Below, piece by piece: positions 40,118 to 48,923 of a stretch of 53,165 nucleotides of DNA. A program made the position numbers and the translations under genes. Below the pieces are notes generated by a model, which had not been told where the DNA came from, searched no databases, and worked only from the letters and a program-made list of their open reading frames with translations. The stretch covers positions 259,267 to 312,431 of the forward strand of contig NZ_FNHF01000004.1 of assembly GCF_900103695.1 (NCBI RefSeq), in the 5' to 3' direction. The DNA comes from Sediminibacillus halophilus. GTDB lineage: Bacteria; Bacillota; Bacilli; Bacillales; Amphibacillaceae. Position 1 is the stretch's first letter, and each line of letters starts with the position of its first letter.

Positions 40118-40535
40118 AGTCGCTCATTGTTCCTGGTAGTTGATTATCTTACCGGGAAAGTCGCTCCAGTTCGATCCGAAGTCGCTCTGCTTAGCCGTAA
40201 AGTCGCTCATGTTTGGGTGAGTTGATCATTTTTCCGGGAAAGTCGCTCCAGTTCGATCCGAAATCGCTCTGCTTAGCCGTAAAGTCGCTCCAGTTCGAGT
40301 GAGTTGATCATCTTTCCGGGAAAGTCGCTCCACTTCGAACCGAAATCGCTCTGCTTAGCCGTAAAGTCGCTCATGTTGGGTGAGTTGATCATCTTTCTGG
40401 GAAAATCGCTCCACTTCGATCCGAAATCGCTCTGCTTAGCCGTAAAGTCGCTCCAGTTCGAGTGAGTTGATCATCTTTCCGGGAAAGTCGCTCCAGTTCG
40501 ATCCGAAGTCGCTCTACTTAGCCGTAAAGTCGCTC
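40118..40535 (+). repeat. tandem array: five units of about 82 bp, each with three AGTCGCTC boxes 21 bp apart
   Basis: A(G/A)TCGCTC occurs at 40118, 40159, 40180, 40201, 40241, 40262, 40283, 40323, 40344, 40364/5, 40404, 40425, 40446, 40486, 40507 and 40528. Spacing is 21, 21, 40, 21, 21, 40 and so on. Between triplets the linker GTTGATCAT(C/T)TTTCCGGG recurs. Twenty-one bases equal two helical turns and also seven codons: one frame reads KVAPVRSEVALLSRKVAHV but is broken by stops in every unit. The 723-base gap 40001-40723 otherwise holds the ygaC terminator and the ygaD upstream region. Confidence 0.9.
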
Positions 40536-40723
40536 ATGTTCCCGAAAGTTGATTATTTTTAAGAGAAATATTATTCTTCCTAGCTGAAGTTAGCTCCGCA
40601 TCTTATATTTGTAAGCAGCACGATAGAGGACCGTGCCGGCGCTCATTTGGATAAAGGCGTTTGATTATGCCTGGGCAGGTTAAAGATATACAAGATACAG
40701 CAACAGAGAGAGAGGTGGACACC

Positions 40724-42499
40724 TTGGACAGTATAAAAAGGTACATGGCGTTTGTTTGGCCTTATAAATGGAGAATTCTTTGGACGGTGCTGATCGGGAT
40801 TGTCAAATTTGGAATCCCTTTACTGATGCCGTTGATTGTTAAGTATGTTATCGATAATATTATCGGCGCTGATGACTTGACGAATTCGGAGAAACTGTCC
40901 GAATTATTCTGGCTCATGGGTGGAGCGTTTGTCGTCTTTCTGGTGGCCAGGCCGCCGATTGAGTATATACGACAATATCTGGCCCAGTGGACAGGAAATA
41001 AAATTTTATACGATATCCGAGATAAGCTGTTTGATCACATACAGCGGTTGAGTTTGCGTTTCTATTCACAGACGAAGACAGGGGAAATTATTTCCCGTGT
41101 CATTCACGATGTCGAGCAGACGAAAAACTTTGTTATGACTGGTCTGATGAATATTTGGCTGGATATGATTACGATTTTGATTGCAATTGCGATCATGTTG
41201 TCTATGAATGTCTGGCTCACTCTTGTAGCAGTGGCATTATTCCCGTTCTACGGGTTTGCTGTCAAACTGTTTTACGGGAGGCTGCGCAGTTTGACCAGAG
41301 ACCGTTCCCAAGCACTTGCCCAGGTACAGGGCCACTTGCATGAACGCGTTCAGGGAATGCCGGTGACCAGAAGCTTTGCGCTTGAGGATTACGAACAAGA
41401 ACAGTTCGACCAGCAAAATTCGAACTTCCTGGACAAAGCGCTCCAGCATACTTCGTGGAATGCGAAAACCTTTGCAGTGACCAATACGATCACCGATTTG
41501 GCACCGCTACTCGTTATCGGATTTGCCGGATATTTTGCAATCACAGGCGGACTTACCGTCGGAACGATGGCTGCTTTCGTTGGCTACATGGATAGGGTGT
41601 ACAGCCCGCTCAGGCGTTTGATCAGTTCCTCGACTGTGCTAGTGCAGTCGATTGCTTCGATGGACCGGGTGTTTGAATTCTTAGATGAAGATTATGATAT
41701 CATCGACAAACCGAATGCCAAGCAGTTGGAAGAAGTGCACGGTGATGTGAAATTCGACCATGTTCAGTTCAAATACACCGATGAGGAAGCCCTCGTTCTT
41801 CACGATGTGTCCCTTGATGTGAAAAAAGGCGAAACAATTGCGTTTGTCGGGATGAGCGGCGGTGGGAAATCCACCTTGATCAGTTTAATCCCGCGTTTCT
41901 ACGACGTCACCGGGGGTAGCATCAAAATTGACGGGACCGATATCCGTGACGTCGAGGCCCGCTCTCTGAGAGACAAAATTGGCATGGTGCTGCAGGACAA
42001 TATTTTGTTCAGCGAATCGATTTCCATGAACATCAGGATGGGAAACCCGTATGCCAGCGATGAAGAAGTAATCCGTGCAGCCAAAGCGGCCAACGCCCAT
42101 GAGTTCATCACGGGGCTTTCCGACGGTTATGACACCATGGTCGGCGAGCGCGGAGTCAAGCTTTCCGGCGGACAAAAACAGCGGATTGCCATCGCACGGG
42201 TATTTTTGAAAAACCCGCCGATCCTAATATTGGATGAAGCAACTTCGGCGCTCGATTTGGAGAGCGAGCATTTGATCCAGGAGGCGCTTGAAAAGCTGGC
42301 TTCCAACCGGACGACCTTTATTGTCGCACACCGGCTGTCGACCATCACCCACGCCGACAGAATCGTATTGATCGAAAACGGAGAAATCAAGGAACAAGGG
42401 TCCCACCATGAACTGATGAACCTGAAGGGCAATTACTACAATCTTTATCAGGTACAGCAGCTTGATGACTCGACGACAACCGAATATTTGGGGACCTGA
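40724..42499 (+). CDS. ygaD: YgaD, ABC exporter (fused membrane and ATPase domains)
   Basis: A 591-residue type IV half-transporter. Six membrane helices fill residues about 15-305; the ATPase domain follows with Walker [11 protein letters not shown]-loop [13 protein letters not shown], signature KLSGGQKQR, Walker [13 protein letters not shown] and switch His in VAHRLST. It forms a homodimer that exports lipids, drugs or peptides; the substrate is unknown. I start at TTG 40724 because AGAGGTGG lies 5 bases upstream and [10 protein letters not shown] then matches the usual N-terminus; an ATG 18 codons earlier has no site. Confidence 0.93.
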   Translation: MDSIKRYMAFVWPYKWRILWTVLIGIVKFGIPLLMPLIVKYVIDNIIGADDLTNSEKLSELFWLMGGAFVVFLVARPPIEYIRQYLAQWTGNKILYDIRDKLFDHIQRLSLRFYSQTKTGEIISRVIHDVEQTKNFVMTGLMNIWLDMITILIAIAIMLSMNVWLTLVAVALFPFYGFAVKLFYGRLRSLTRDRSQALAQVQGHLHERVQGMPVTRSFALEDYEQEQFDQQNSNFLDKALQHTSWNAKTFAVTNTITDLAPLLVIGFAGYFAITGGLTVGTMAAFVGYMDRVYSPLRRLISSSTVLVQSIASMDRVFEFLDEDYDIIDKPNAKQLEEVHGDVKFDHVQFKYTDEEALVLHDVSLDVKKGETIAFVGMSGGGKSTLISLIPRFYDVTGGSIKIDGTDIRDVEARSLRDKIGMVLQDNILFSESISMNIRMGNPYASDEEVIRAAKAANAHEFITGLSDGYDTMVGERGVKLSGGQKQRIAIARVFLKNPPILILDEATSALDLESEHLIQEALEKLASNRTTFIVAHRLSTITHADRIVLIENGEIKEQGSHHELMNLKGNYYNLYQVQQLDDSTTTEYLGT

Positions 42500-42590
42500 A
42501 AATAGGCTGGAACAAAAGCATTAATGACTAAAGAAAAAACCGATCGATGATTCGAAGTCTTAAGCATTCGAACTCGTTCGGTTTTTTATT
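42499..42590. repeat. dispersed repeat/terminator element (related to 17818-17935)
   Basis: GGCTGGAACAAAAGCATTAATG leads into an imperfect hairpin AAACCGATCGA / TCGTTCGGTTT with the TTCGAA-type inner pair, then TTTTTTATTT. It acts as the ygaD terminator. Block order agrees with the element at 17.8 kb. Confidence 0.6.
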
Positions 42591-42661
42591 TCGTATAAGC
42601 TGCGGTTGTAACCTAGCAACTAATAAAGCGTTCTGGAATCGTTGGAGTAAAATTCCTTGCC

Positions 42662-43735
42662 TTATTTTTTGTATTCAGGTGTGACGTTGAACTTTTCATC
42701 CTGATGGTATTGCTGGTAGCTTTTCAAAAGCCGCCGCAGGTGTTTTAGCTCGTGATGGTATTCCATCAGTTGGGACGCGAGCGGCAGAAAGATCAGTCGT
42801 TCTTCTTCCTTCTCTTGATACACGTGGATCAATGTCTCGACAAGCCGCAGCAAATCTGGCTCGCTGATCAGCCGCAATGTTTCTTTGTGGTCTTTTCGAA
42901 TACGGCCCATTGAACTTAATATCAATTTTTCATGCGAATGAATAACCTTATCAAGTTCTTGGACGAGCGCATCCTGAAAGTTTTTCGGGATGTTCTCGAT
43001 TTTTTCGCCGAGACGGTTGAAGGCTTGAAGCACGTCGAAAGATTTTTTCGTACACGCAATCAACTGGCGGAAAACAATCAATTTACGAGCCTTGCTGTAT
43101 TGGTTCTTCTTTAGATAGGTCCGTTCCTCAGCATAAAAAATGTAGGTTTGATCAATGTAGCGAATTTCATCCTGGATGCGTTCGATTTCCCCTTTGAGCG
43201 CCGGCTCGTCCGATAAATGCCTGGTTGTGACACGGAGCCACTGCAAAATATCGGAAGTGGTGCGGTCAATTTTTTGAAACAGCTTCGTTTCATATTTCGG
43301 CGGCAGGAAAAACAGATTGACGACAAACGCTGCCAAAATCCCCAGCGTCAAGGAGGAAAAACGCATCAAGGCGAAGGTGATGAATTCCATTTCCGTCGAT
43401 TCCATAATGGCGATAACAGCGACAACGGCAAGCATCATCGTCGATTGGTTCATGTTCAGTTTGATGCACATCCCGATGACCACGATAGTGGTAAAGCCAA
43501 TCACGAACGGATCGTTGCCCAGGGTAAGAACGATAAGGATCGCAGTTGCTGCTCCGATGATATTGGCCTGGATTTGTTCGACAATTGATTGAAACGAGCG
43601 GTAAATCGATGGCTGTACCGCAAATACAGCGGCAATTCCGGCAAAAATCGGAGTAGGCAGACCGGCAAGCGTTGCGATGTATAGAGAGATTGCGACAGCC
43701 AGACCTGTTTTCAGCATTCTTGCTCCGAGTTTCAT
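42662..43735 (-). CDS. ygaE: YgaE, aromatic-acid-exporter-like membrane protein (UPF0421/ArAE)
   Basis: A 357-residue protein. Five to six membrane helices in residues 1-145, beginning with MLKTGLAVAISLYIATLAGLPTPIFAGIAAVFAVQPSIYRS, the family signature with its conserved Gln-Pro. The last 210 residues are a charged, coiled cytoplasmic domain (FFLPPKYETKLF..., HHELKHLRRLLKSYQQYH). Related proteins efflux aromatic carboxylic acids. It converges on ygaD. Confidence 0.92.
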   Translation of the reverse strand: MKLGARMLKTGLAVAISLYIATLAGLPTPIFAGIAAVFAVQPSIYRSFQSIVEQIQANIIGAATAILIVLTLGNDPFVIGFTTIVVIGMCIKLNMNQSTMMLAVVAVIAIMESTEMEFITFALMRFSSLTLGILAAFVVNLFFLPPKYETKLFQKIDRTTSDILQWLRVTTRHLSDEPALKGEIERIQDEIRYIDQTYIFYAEERTYLKKNQYSKARKLIVFRQLIACTKKSFDVLQAFNRLGEKIENIPKNFQDALVQELDKVIHSHEKLILSSMGRIRKDHKETLRLISEPDLLRLVETLIHVYQEKEEERLIFLPLASQLMEYHHELKHLRRLLKSYQQYHQDEKFNVTPEYKK

Positions 43736-44348
43736 ATGTAGGTACCCCCTCCAATTGCTCTGTCTAGTTAAAGTATAGCGCAGCTGTTGTTTTTTTGTTA
43801 TGAAAACGGCAAAACAAACTGCTAATACCAGTCTATTCCGCTATACGAGAAATAATAAGCTTTCTTCTTGGGTGGAAAAAAGGCAGTAAAAAAAGAGTCC
43901 CTGCCGGTATGACAGAGACTCAAGACTTTCATGCTTTGGAAGGGAAGTCAAACAAACTGACAAAAAGCACGAATGATTGAAAATTATAAAAATTTTCATC
44001 TATTATTTTATCACAAGCAGGCAGCTAATTCAATTGAATATTCAAAATATTGCATAAAAATAAATTGTGTCTACTATTGGCACAATTTATTAGGACTGAG
44101 GGAAAGAATGGAAAAACTCATGCGGATTTAATTTTTTCTGTTTCCAATCATAGTCAGCGCAAAAACTTCGGCAGAACACAATGCTTTTCTTTGCGAGCTT
44201 TAGCCTCTTCTAAACGCAAATCCATTTTTCAGTGGGGCTTGAGACGGACGCTTAATTGGAGTTTCCGTGTTCTGTCTTCGCTGGCTATGTGCTGAAAATC
44301 GGACATGTACAGGTTCCGCCATTTATTATACTAAGAGTGGTAAATATA
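43736..44348. other. gene-free stretch of about 610 bases
   Basis: A weak hairpin GAGTC..GACTC lies at about 43899-43922. An imperfect inverted repeat, CGGCAGAACACA (about 44169-44180) and TGTTCTGTCTTCG (about 44268-44280), encloses about 90 bases rich in GC for the area. An 81-codon frame (44050-44295) starts without a ribosome site and has no domain; I do not call it. The block looks like an inserted non-coding repeat. Confidence 0.4.
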
Positions 44349-44382
44349 AAAAAGCTCCCGGTCACCCGGAAGCTTTTCATAA
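44349..44382 (-). terminator. hemL terminator
   Basis: AAAAGCTCCCGG - TCA - CCCGGAAGCTTTT; on the minus strand it is followed by TTTTTTATAT. Confidence 0.85.
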
Positions 44383-44391
44383 AGCAGCTTA

Positions 44392-45684
44392 TCACTCACT
44401 CATTTTAGCGAAGGCATGTTTCACTGCATCGAGTGTTTGATCAATATCTTTTTCGGTATGCTCGGTGGTCAGGAACCAGGCTTCATACTTGGATGGCGCT
44501 AAGTTGATCCCTTGCTCCAACATCAGCTTGAAGAATCTGGCAAACTTGTCGCCATCGGTGTTTTCCGCATCCACATAGTTTTCTACCTGCTTATCGGTAA
44601 AGAAGACGGTCAAGGCGCCGATCAACCGGTTGATGGTTATTTGAATGTTGTATTGACGGGCATGTTCGAGAATTCCTTGCTCCAGTTTTTCACCCAGCTT
44701 GTCCATTTTCTCATAGACACCAGGTTGGCTCAGCACTTCCAGGCAAGCGATACCCGCGGACATAGATGCAGGGTTTCCGGCCATCGTTCCGGCCTGGTAA
44801 GCGGGCCCGAGCGGTGCAACCTGTTCCATGATGTCCTTGCGTCCGCCATACGCCCCAATCGGCAGTCCGCCGCCGATGATTTTGCCCATCGCCGTCATGT
44901 CCGGCTCCACATACAACAGCTGTTGAGCACTCCCGTAGGTGAAACGGAACGCAGTGATGACTTCATCGTAAATCACAAGTGCGCCTGCATTATGGGTGAC
45001 TTCGTTGACCTCTTCCAGGAACCCTGGTTTTGGCTCGACAATGCCGAAATTGCCGACAATCGGCTCGACCAGGACAGCCGCGACCTCGTCGCCCCAGTGG
45101 CGAATCGCTTCTTTATAAGCCTCAATGTCATTGAACGGTACCGTAATCACATCCTGGGCAATCGCCTTTGGCACTCCGGCAGAATCAGGAGTTCCAAGCG
45201 TGGATGGTCCGGAACCTGCTTGGACAAGCACCGGATCCGAATGCCCATGGTAGCTGCCGGCAAACTTTACGATTTTGTTCCGGTTCGTATAGGCGCGGGC
45301 GACCCGGATCGTTGTCATGACCGCTTCCGTGCCCGAATTGACGAAGCGTACCTTTTCCAAAGAAGGAATCGCTTCTTTAAGCATTTTAGCGAATTTGTTT
45401 TCCAACGCTGTCGGTGTCCCGTATAACACACCGTTTTGAGCTGCATGGGTGATCGCTTCGGTGATATGCGGGTGGGCATGTCCGGTGATGATCGGACCAT
45501 ATGCTGCCAGATAATCGATGTACTTATTGCCATCGACATCCCAGAAATAAGCACCCTGTCCGCGTTCCATATAGACCGGTGTACCGCCTCCTACTCCTTT
45601 ATAGGCGCGGGAAGGGGAATTGACCCCGCCGACGATATGGTCCTGTGCCTCTGTATGTAATTGTTTCGACTTTTCGATATTCAT
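44392..45684 (-). CDS. hemL: glutamate-1-semialdehyde 2,1-aminomutase
   Basis: A 430-residue PLP enzyme converting glutamate-1-semialdehyde to 5-aminolevulinate for haem and cobalamin. Features: [16 protein letters not shown] at the start, [15 protein letters not shown] (about 122-136), [28 protein letters not shown] (PLP-ring Asp), the Schiff-base Lys in [16 protein letters not shown], and [14 protein letters not shown]. Start 45684 has GGAGG 7 bases upstream; the frame runs 66 codons further without support. It corresponds to B. subtilis gsaB in this locus. Confidence 0.97.
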   Translation of the reverse strand: MNIEKSKQLHTEAQDHIVGGVNSPSRAYKGVGGGTPVYMERGQGAYFWDVDGNKYIDYLAAYGPIITGHAHPHITEAITHAAQNGVLYGTPTALENKFAKMLKEAIPSLEKVRFVNSGTEAVMTTIRVARAYTNRNKIVKFAGSYHGHSDPVLVQAGSGPSTLGTPDSAGVPKAIAQDVITVPFNDIEAYKEAIRHWGDEVAAVLVEPIVGNFGIVEPKPGFLEEVNEVTHNAGALVIYDEVITAFRFTYGSAQQLLYVEPDMTAMGKIIGGGLPIGAYGGRKDIMEQVAPLGPAYQAGTMAGNPASMSAGIACLEVLSQPGVYEKMDKLGEKLEQGILEHARQYNIQITINRLIGALTVFFTDKQVENYVDAENTDGDKFARFFKLMLEQGINLAPSKYEAWFLTTEHTEKDIDQTLDAVKHAFAKMSE

Positions 45685-45880
45685 TACGAAACCTCCATAT
45701 GTAAATAGAATCATGTCCATTATAGCAACAAACGAAAACAACCCCCAAATTGGAAAGTCTCTCATGCGGAGAGGAGGAAGGCGGCTTGTCATAAATAACT
45801 GGCAAGAAGAATAAACAAGTAAGACAGAAGCTGTACGGGCGGAACCACTCATAGTCTGTGAAAAGACAGGAGGCCGAATC

Positions 45881-46333
45881 ATGACCTGGATTATCGCCGC
45901 ATTGATCGTCTGGCTGCTTGCAGGCAGTCTTTATTCCTTCATATTCCATAAATCCTATCAACGCAGCTACTTTTCATTGGAAATTTTCTATACACTGATC
46001 GTGCTGTACTTGGCCGTCATGCTCGGCTTTGCCTTATTGTATTTTATTTTATCGTTCAACGGTGTCGTCCTGATCGAAGGCGATTCCCTGTCCAAGGTTG
46101 CTCCATTGGAGGCTTTAGCGCATGCCCTCTATTTCAGCGGTGTTACGTTGATGACCGTCGGCTACGGCGATATCATCCCGATCGGAATAGGCCGGGTGCT
46201 CGCGTTAACCGAAGCATTGATCGGGTATGTTTTGCCCGCTGCTTTTTTTCTGAAGGTCTGGCAGACATCTCTGGAGGATAAGGAACAGCAGGAAAAGGCA
46301 GATTTCTATCAAAAACACCCCCCTTTTTTGTAG
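45881..46333 (+). CDS. potassium channel subunit (TVGYGD filter), first of a tandem pair
   Basis: A 150-residue membrane protein. Helices at about 2-21 and 36-58 are followed by a pore loop with the K+ selectivity filter TVGYGD (92-97, in [17 protein letters not shown]) and a last helix (about 106-127). The cytoplasmic tail is short and charged, with no RCK/TrkA domain, unlike MthK or YugO. AGGAGG lies 7 bases before the ATG. Its nearest relative is the next gene. B. subtilis has no channel at this place, so the pair is an insertion into the conserved order. Confidence 0.88.
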   Translation: MTWIIAALIVWLLAGSLYSFIFHKSYQRSYFSLEIFYTLIVLYLAVMLGFALLYFILSFNGVVLIEGDSLSKVAPLEALAHALYFSGVTLMTVGYGDIIPIGIGRVLALTEALIGYVLPAAFFLKVWQTSLEDKEQQEKADFYQKHPPFL

Positions 46334-46385
46334 TGGATAACTGGTTTAACCTGTCAGGCATAACTACCTGCCCATCCGGGTATAG

Positions 46386-46410
46386 AACCCCTATGGATCA
46401 ATGAAGGGGT
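46386..46410 (+). promoter_or_regulatory. hairpin covering the ribosome site of the second channel gene
   Basis: AACCCC and GGGGTT (with 12-13 bases between) pair so that the site AAGGGG, 8 bases before ATG 46418, is in the stem. There is no T-run, so it may limit translation rather than end transcription. Confidence 0.4.
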
Positions 46411-46417
46411 TGTTGCT

Positions 46418-46837
46418 ATGTTGTCCAAAGTATTGCTGGCCATCATCGTCTTATTTTTGGCAGTCAATCTGTATTACTTTTTTACAAACAAATCATTTAA
46501 AAAGAGTTATTTTAACCGGGCGATGTTTTATAAACTGTTTTTTGTCCTTACCGGAATGACTTTCGGCTTTGCCTTTTTGTTTTATGTCCTATCCTTGAAC
46601 GGTCCAGTGCTCGTTTATTCTGATCCGAACGGGAGCAAGCCGGTCGAGCATTCGTTCCAAACATATCTTTATTTCAGCGGGGAGACCATCCTTTCCGTCG
46701 GATATGGTGATATCGTGCCGCTTGGCATTGGCCGAATCGTTTCCCTGGTTGAAGCCGGTATAGGAGTGTTGCTGCCGACAGCTTACTTTATGAGGGCGTT
46801 CGGCAGCAATAAACAGGAAGACGATAATGACGATTAG
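46418..46837 (+). CDS. potassium channel subunit (SVGYGD filter), second of a tandem pair
   Basis: A 139-residue paralogue of the preceding channel. It has the same plan (helices about 2-22 and 38-60; SGETILSVGYGDIVPLGIGR with filter 93-98; last helix about 106-126). Shared wording includes NKS-KKSYF..., GFAFLFYVLSLNGPVL and the pore. The filter begins Ser-Val instead of Thr-Val. The C-terminus is short and acidic (NKQEDDNDD), opposite in character to a regulatory domain. The two proteins may assemble together as a tetramer; that is inference. Confidence 0.88.
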   Translation: MLSKVLLAIIVLFLAVNLYYFFTNKSFKKSYFNRAMFYKLFFVLTGMTFGFAFLFYVLSLNGPVLVYSDPNGSKPVEHSFQTYLYFSGETILSVGYGDIVPLGIGRIVSLVEAGIGVLLPTAYFMRAFGSNKQEDDNDD

Positions 46838-46940
46838 TTGTATCTTACCCGAAGGTGAGCTATCCTGTAGGTAAGCAAGGGGAGTTGGAGAGCTGCGCGC
46901 TCCCCGTTCCCGATTACCTAGGAAAAGGGGAGATACATAC

Positions 46941-47411
46941 ATGACCACAGAAATTGGCAAACTGGCGCCGGGTTTTGCCTTGAAAGCAAATACGGGTGAA
47001 ACCGTCAAGCTGTCGGATTTTGAAGGAAAAAATGTCGTGCTTTACTTTTATCCGAAGGACAATACACCAGGCTGCACGACAGAAGCATGTGACTTCCGCG
47101 ACAATCATCAAAGCTTTGCCGACCTTGATGCCGTCATTCTCGGTGTAAGTCCGGATTCCGAAGCAAGTCATCAGAAGTTCCAGGAAAAATACGACCTTCC
47201 GTTCCAGCTGCTGGTCGACGAGGACCATAAAGTTGCCGAATCATACGGCGTTTGGAAGCTGAAAAAGAATTTCGGCAAAGAGTATATGGGTATTGAACGG
47301 TCGACCTTCATCATTGATAAGCAGGGCAACCTGCAAAAAGAATTCCGCAAAGTCAAAGTGCAGGGACATGTGGAAGAAGCGTTGGAGTATATCAAAGAAA
47401 ATTTAAGCTGA
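46941..47411 (+). CDS. bcp: Bcp/PrxQ-type thiol peroxidase
   Basis: A 156-residue peroxiredoxin (B. subtilis YgaF). The peroxidatic Cys is in YPKDNTPGCTTEACDF (about 38-53), and the second Cys, five residues later, is the PrxQ resolving Cys. The structure motif GVSPDSEASHQKF and YMGIERSTFIIDKQG follow. It reduces hydrogen and organic peroxides with thioredoxin-type donors. AAAAGGGGAG precedes the ATG. Lying before perR in the conserved order, it belongs to the peroxide-defence group. Confidence 0.96.
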   Translation: MTTEIGKLAPGFALKANTGETVKLSDFEGKNVVLYFYPKDNTPGCTTEACDFRDNHQSFADLDAVILGVSPDSEASHQKFQEKYDLPFQLLVDEDHKVAESYGVWKLKKNFGKEYMGIERSTFIIDKQGNLQKEFRKVKVQGHVEEALEYIKENLS

Positions 47412-47415
47412 TTGT

Positions 47416-47450
47416 TGGAGCACTCGTCTGCGGACGGGTGCTTTTTTATA
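47416..47450 (+). terminator. bcp terminator
   Basis: AGCACTCGTC and GGACGGGTGCT pair with a G-U and small bulge, followed by TTTTTT. Confidence 0.85.
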
Positions 47451-47587
47451 TAATTTACTGCACGCTTTCAATCCGACTTGCGACGGAAAATGCGTCCGAC
47501 CGTTGGCGGTTTTTCGAATCAAATACAGGAATTCAGCCCTCGGCAGCGAATAATGCATAGACAGCTAAACAGAAGGGAAGCGAGAAC

Positions 47588-48697
47588 ATGAAAGATTCCA
47601 GACTAACTGAACTTGCAGAAGTATTGCTAAAGCACTCCTTGACGATTCAACCAGGAGAGAAAGTGTTGATTACCGGAAATACGAACGCAAAGCCATTGAT
47701 CAAGGAATTGGTGAAAAAAGCATACCAACTACAGGCACTTCCATATCCGGAATTGGTCGATGATGAAATCCGGCGTTTACAAATAGAAGAAGTAAAAGAG
47801 GAGCAATTGGCCTTGCAAAATAAATGGGATTTGGAGCGCTTTAAGGATATCGATGCCTTTGTCCAAATTGTCGGGGAAGAAAATGACGCGGAGTTTAGTA
47901 CGGTGCCGTCCGAAAAGTGGGAATTAGCCGGGCGCGTGTTGAAGCCTGCCAACGACTACCTGGTCGACAACAAAAAATGGGTGCTATTAAACTATCCGAC
48001 ACCCGGGGCAGCACAGAAAGCCGGCAAGACATTTGATGATTTCTTTGATTATTTGTTGGATGTTTGTACGGTCGACTACAAACAGATGGAAGAGGCACAG
48101 CGCCCGTTGAAACAGCTCATGGACCAAACGGATAAAGTACGGATCACCGCTGAAGGCACCGATTTGACCTTTTCTATCAAGGATATCCCATCGGTCATGT
48201 GCTTCGGGGAACGAAACATACCGGACGGAGAAGTGTACACTGCGCCAGTAAAGGACAGCGTCAACGGGACGATCACGTATAACACACCATGTCCCTACCG
48301 AGGCGTCACTTTTCATGATGTGTCACTGACATTTAAAGATGGCAAAATCATTGAAGCGACTGCCGATAAAACGGAGGAATTGAACAAAATCCTCGATACG
48401 GATGAAGGAGCACGCTTCATCGGCGAATTCGCCCTTGGATTGAATCCGAAAATCACCGAACCGATGGGCGATATTCTATTTGATGAAAAAATTGCCGGCA
48501 GTCTGCACTTCACCCCGGGCGAGGCGTATGATGAGGCACCAAACGGCAATGAATCCTCAGTCCACTGGGACATGGTGCTGATCCAGCGGCCGGAATATGG
48601 TGGAGGGGAGATCTACTTTGACGATGTGTTGATCCGGAAGGACGGAGAGTTTGTCATCGATGCATTGAAAGGGCTGAATCCCGAGAATTTATCCTGA
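47588..48697 (+). CDS. M29-family metallo-aminopeptidase (AmpS-like)
   Basis: A 369-residue peptidase. The M29 metal-binding residues are in the C-terminal half: CFGERNIPDGEVYTAPVKDSVNG (about 205-227), FIGEFALGLNP (about 278-288), HFTPGEAYDEAPNGNESSVHWDM (about 312-334) and a final FVIDALKGLNP. The N-terminal half is an alpha/beta domain. These dimeric cobalt/zinc enzymes remove N-terminal residues from peptides. GAAGGGAAGCG precedes the ATG. It is not part of the B. subtilis order here, so it is a local insertion. Confidence 0.93.
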   Translation: MKDSRLTELAEVLLKHSLTIQPGEKVLITGNTNAKPLIKELVKKAYQLQALPYPELVDDEIRRLQIEEVKEEQLALQNKWDLERFKDIDAFVQIVGEENDAEFSTVPSEKWELAGRVLKPANDYLVDNKKWVLLNYPTPGAAQKAGKTFDDFFDYLLDVCTVDYKQMEEAQRPLKQLMDQTDKVRITAEGTDLTFSIKDIPSVMCFGERNIPDGEVYTAPVKDSVNGTITYNTPCPYRGVTFHDVSLTFKDGKIIEATADKTEELNKILDTDEGARFIGEFALGLNPKITEPMGDILFDEKIAGSLHFTPGEAYDEAPNGNESSVHWDMVLIQRPEYGGGEIYFDDVLIRKDGEFVIDALKGLNPENLS

Positions 48698-48739
48698 TTT
48701 CCGCAGTTTTTTTCAAAAAGTAGGCAAAGCCTCTATACA

Positions 48740-48840
48740 AGGGGAGGGGCGGCGGCATATCGTGTAATATATTCTGAAACCTCCCCTATAATATAGATAT
48801 TCTTAAAAGCGCAGGTAATCGCCTTGCGCTGATTTTTTTG
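48740..48840 (+). terminator. two inverted repeats, the second a terminator
   Basis: AGGGGAGG (48740-48747) and CCTCCCCT (48780-48787) are an exact long-range pair. AGCGCAGG..CCTTGCGCT (48808-48830) is followed by GATTTTTTT and is a standard terminator. Confidence 0.7.
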
Positions 48841-48923
48841 CCATCGGCTGGCTGCTTTTCCCTTTCTTCCCGGATGCAGAAAGGTTTATCATAGAGATAA
48901 AACTGCTGCCAGGAGGGGACGCA

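Noticed and set aside
40118-40535. CRISPR array
   Set aside because: Repeats are 8-21 bases with alternating 21/40 spacing and the spacers themselves repeat; no cas genes.
44050-44295. 81-codon frame in the gap before hemL
   Set aside because: No ribosome site and it runs through an inverted repeat; composition looks like translated non-coding repeat.
44512-45426. 304-codon plus-strand frame inside hemL
   Set aside because: Antisense shadow of a conserved enzyme; no ribosome site.
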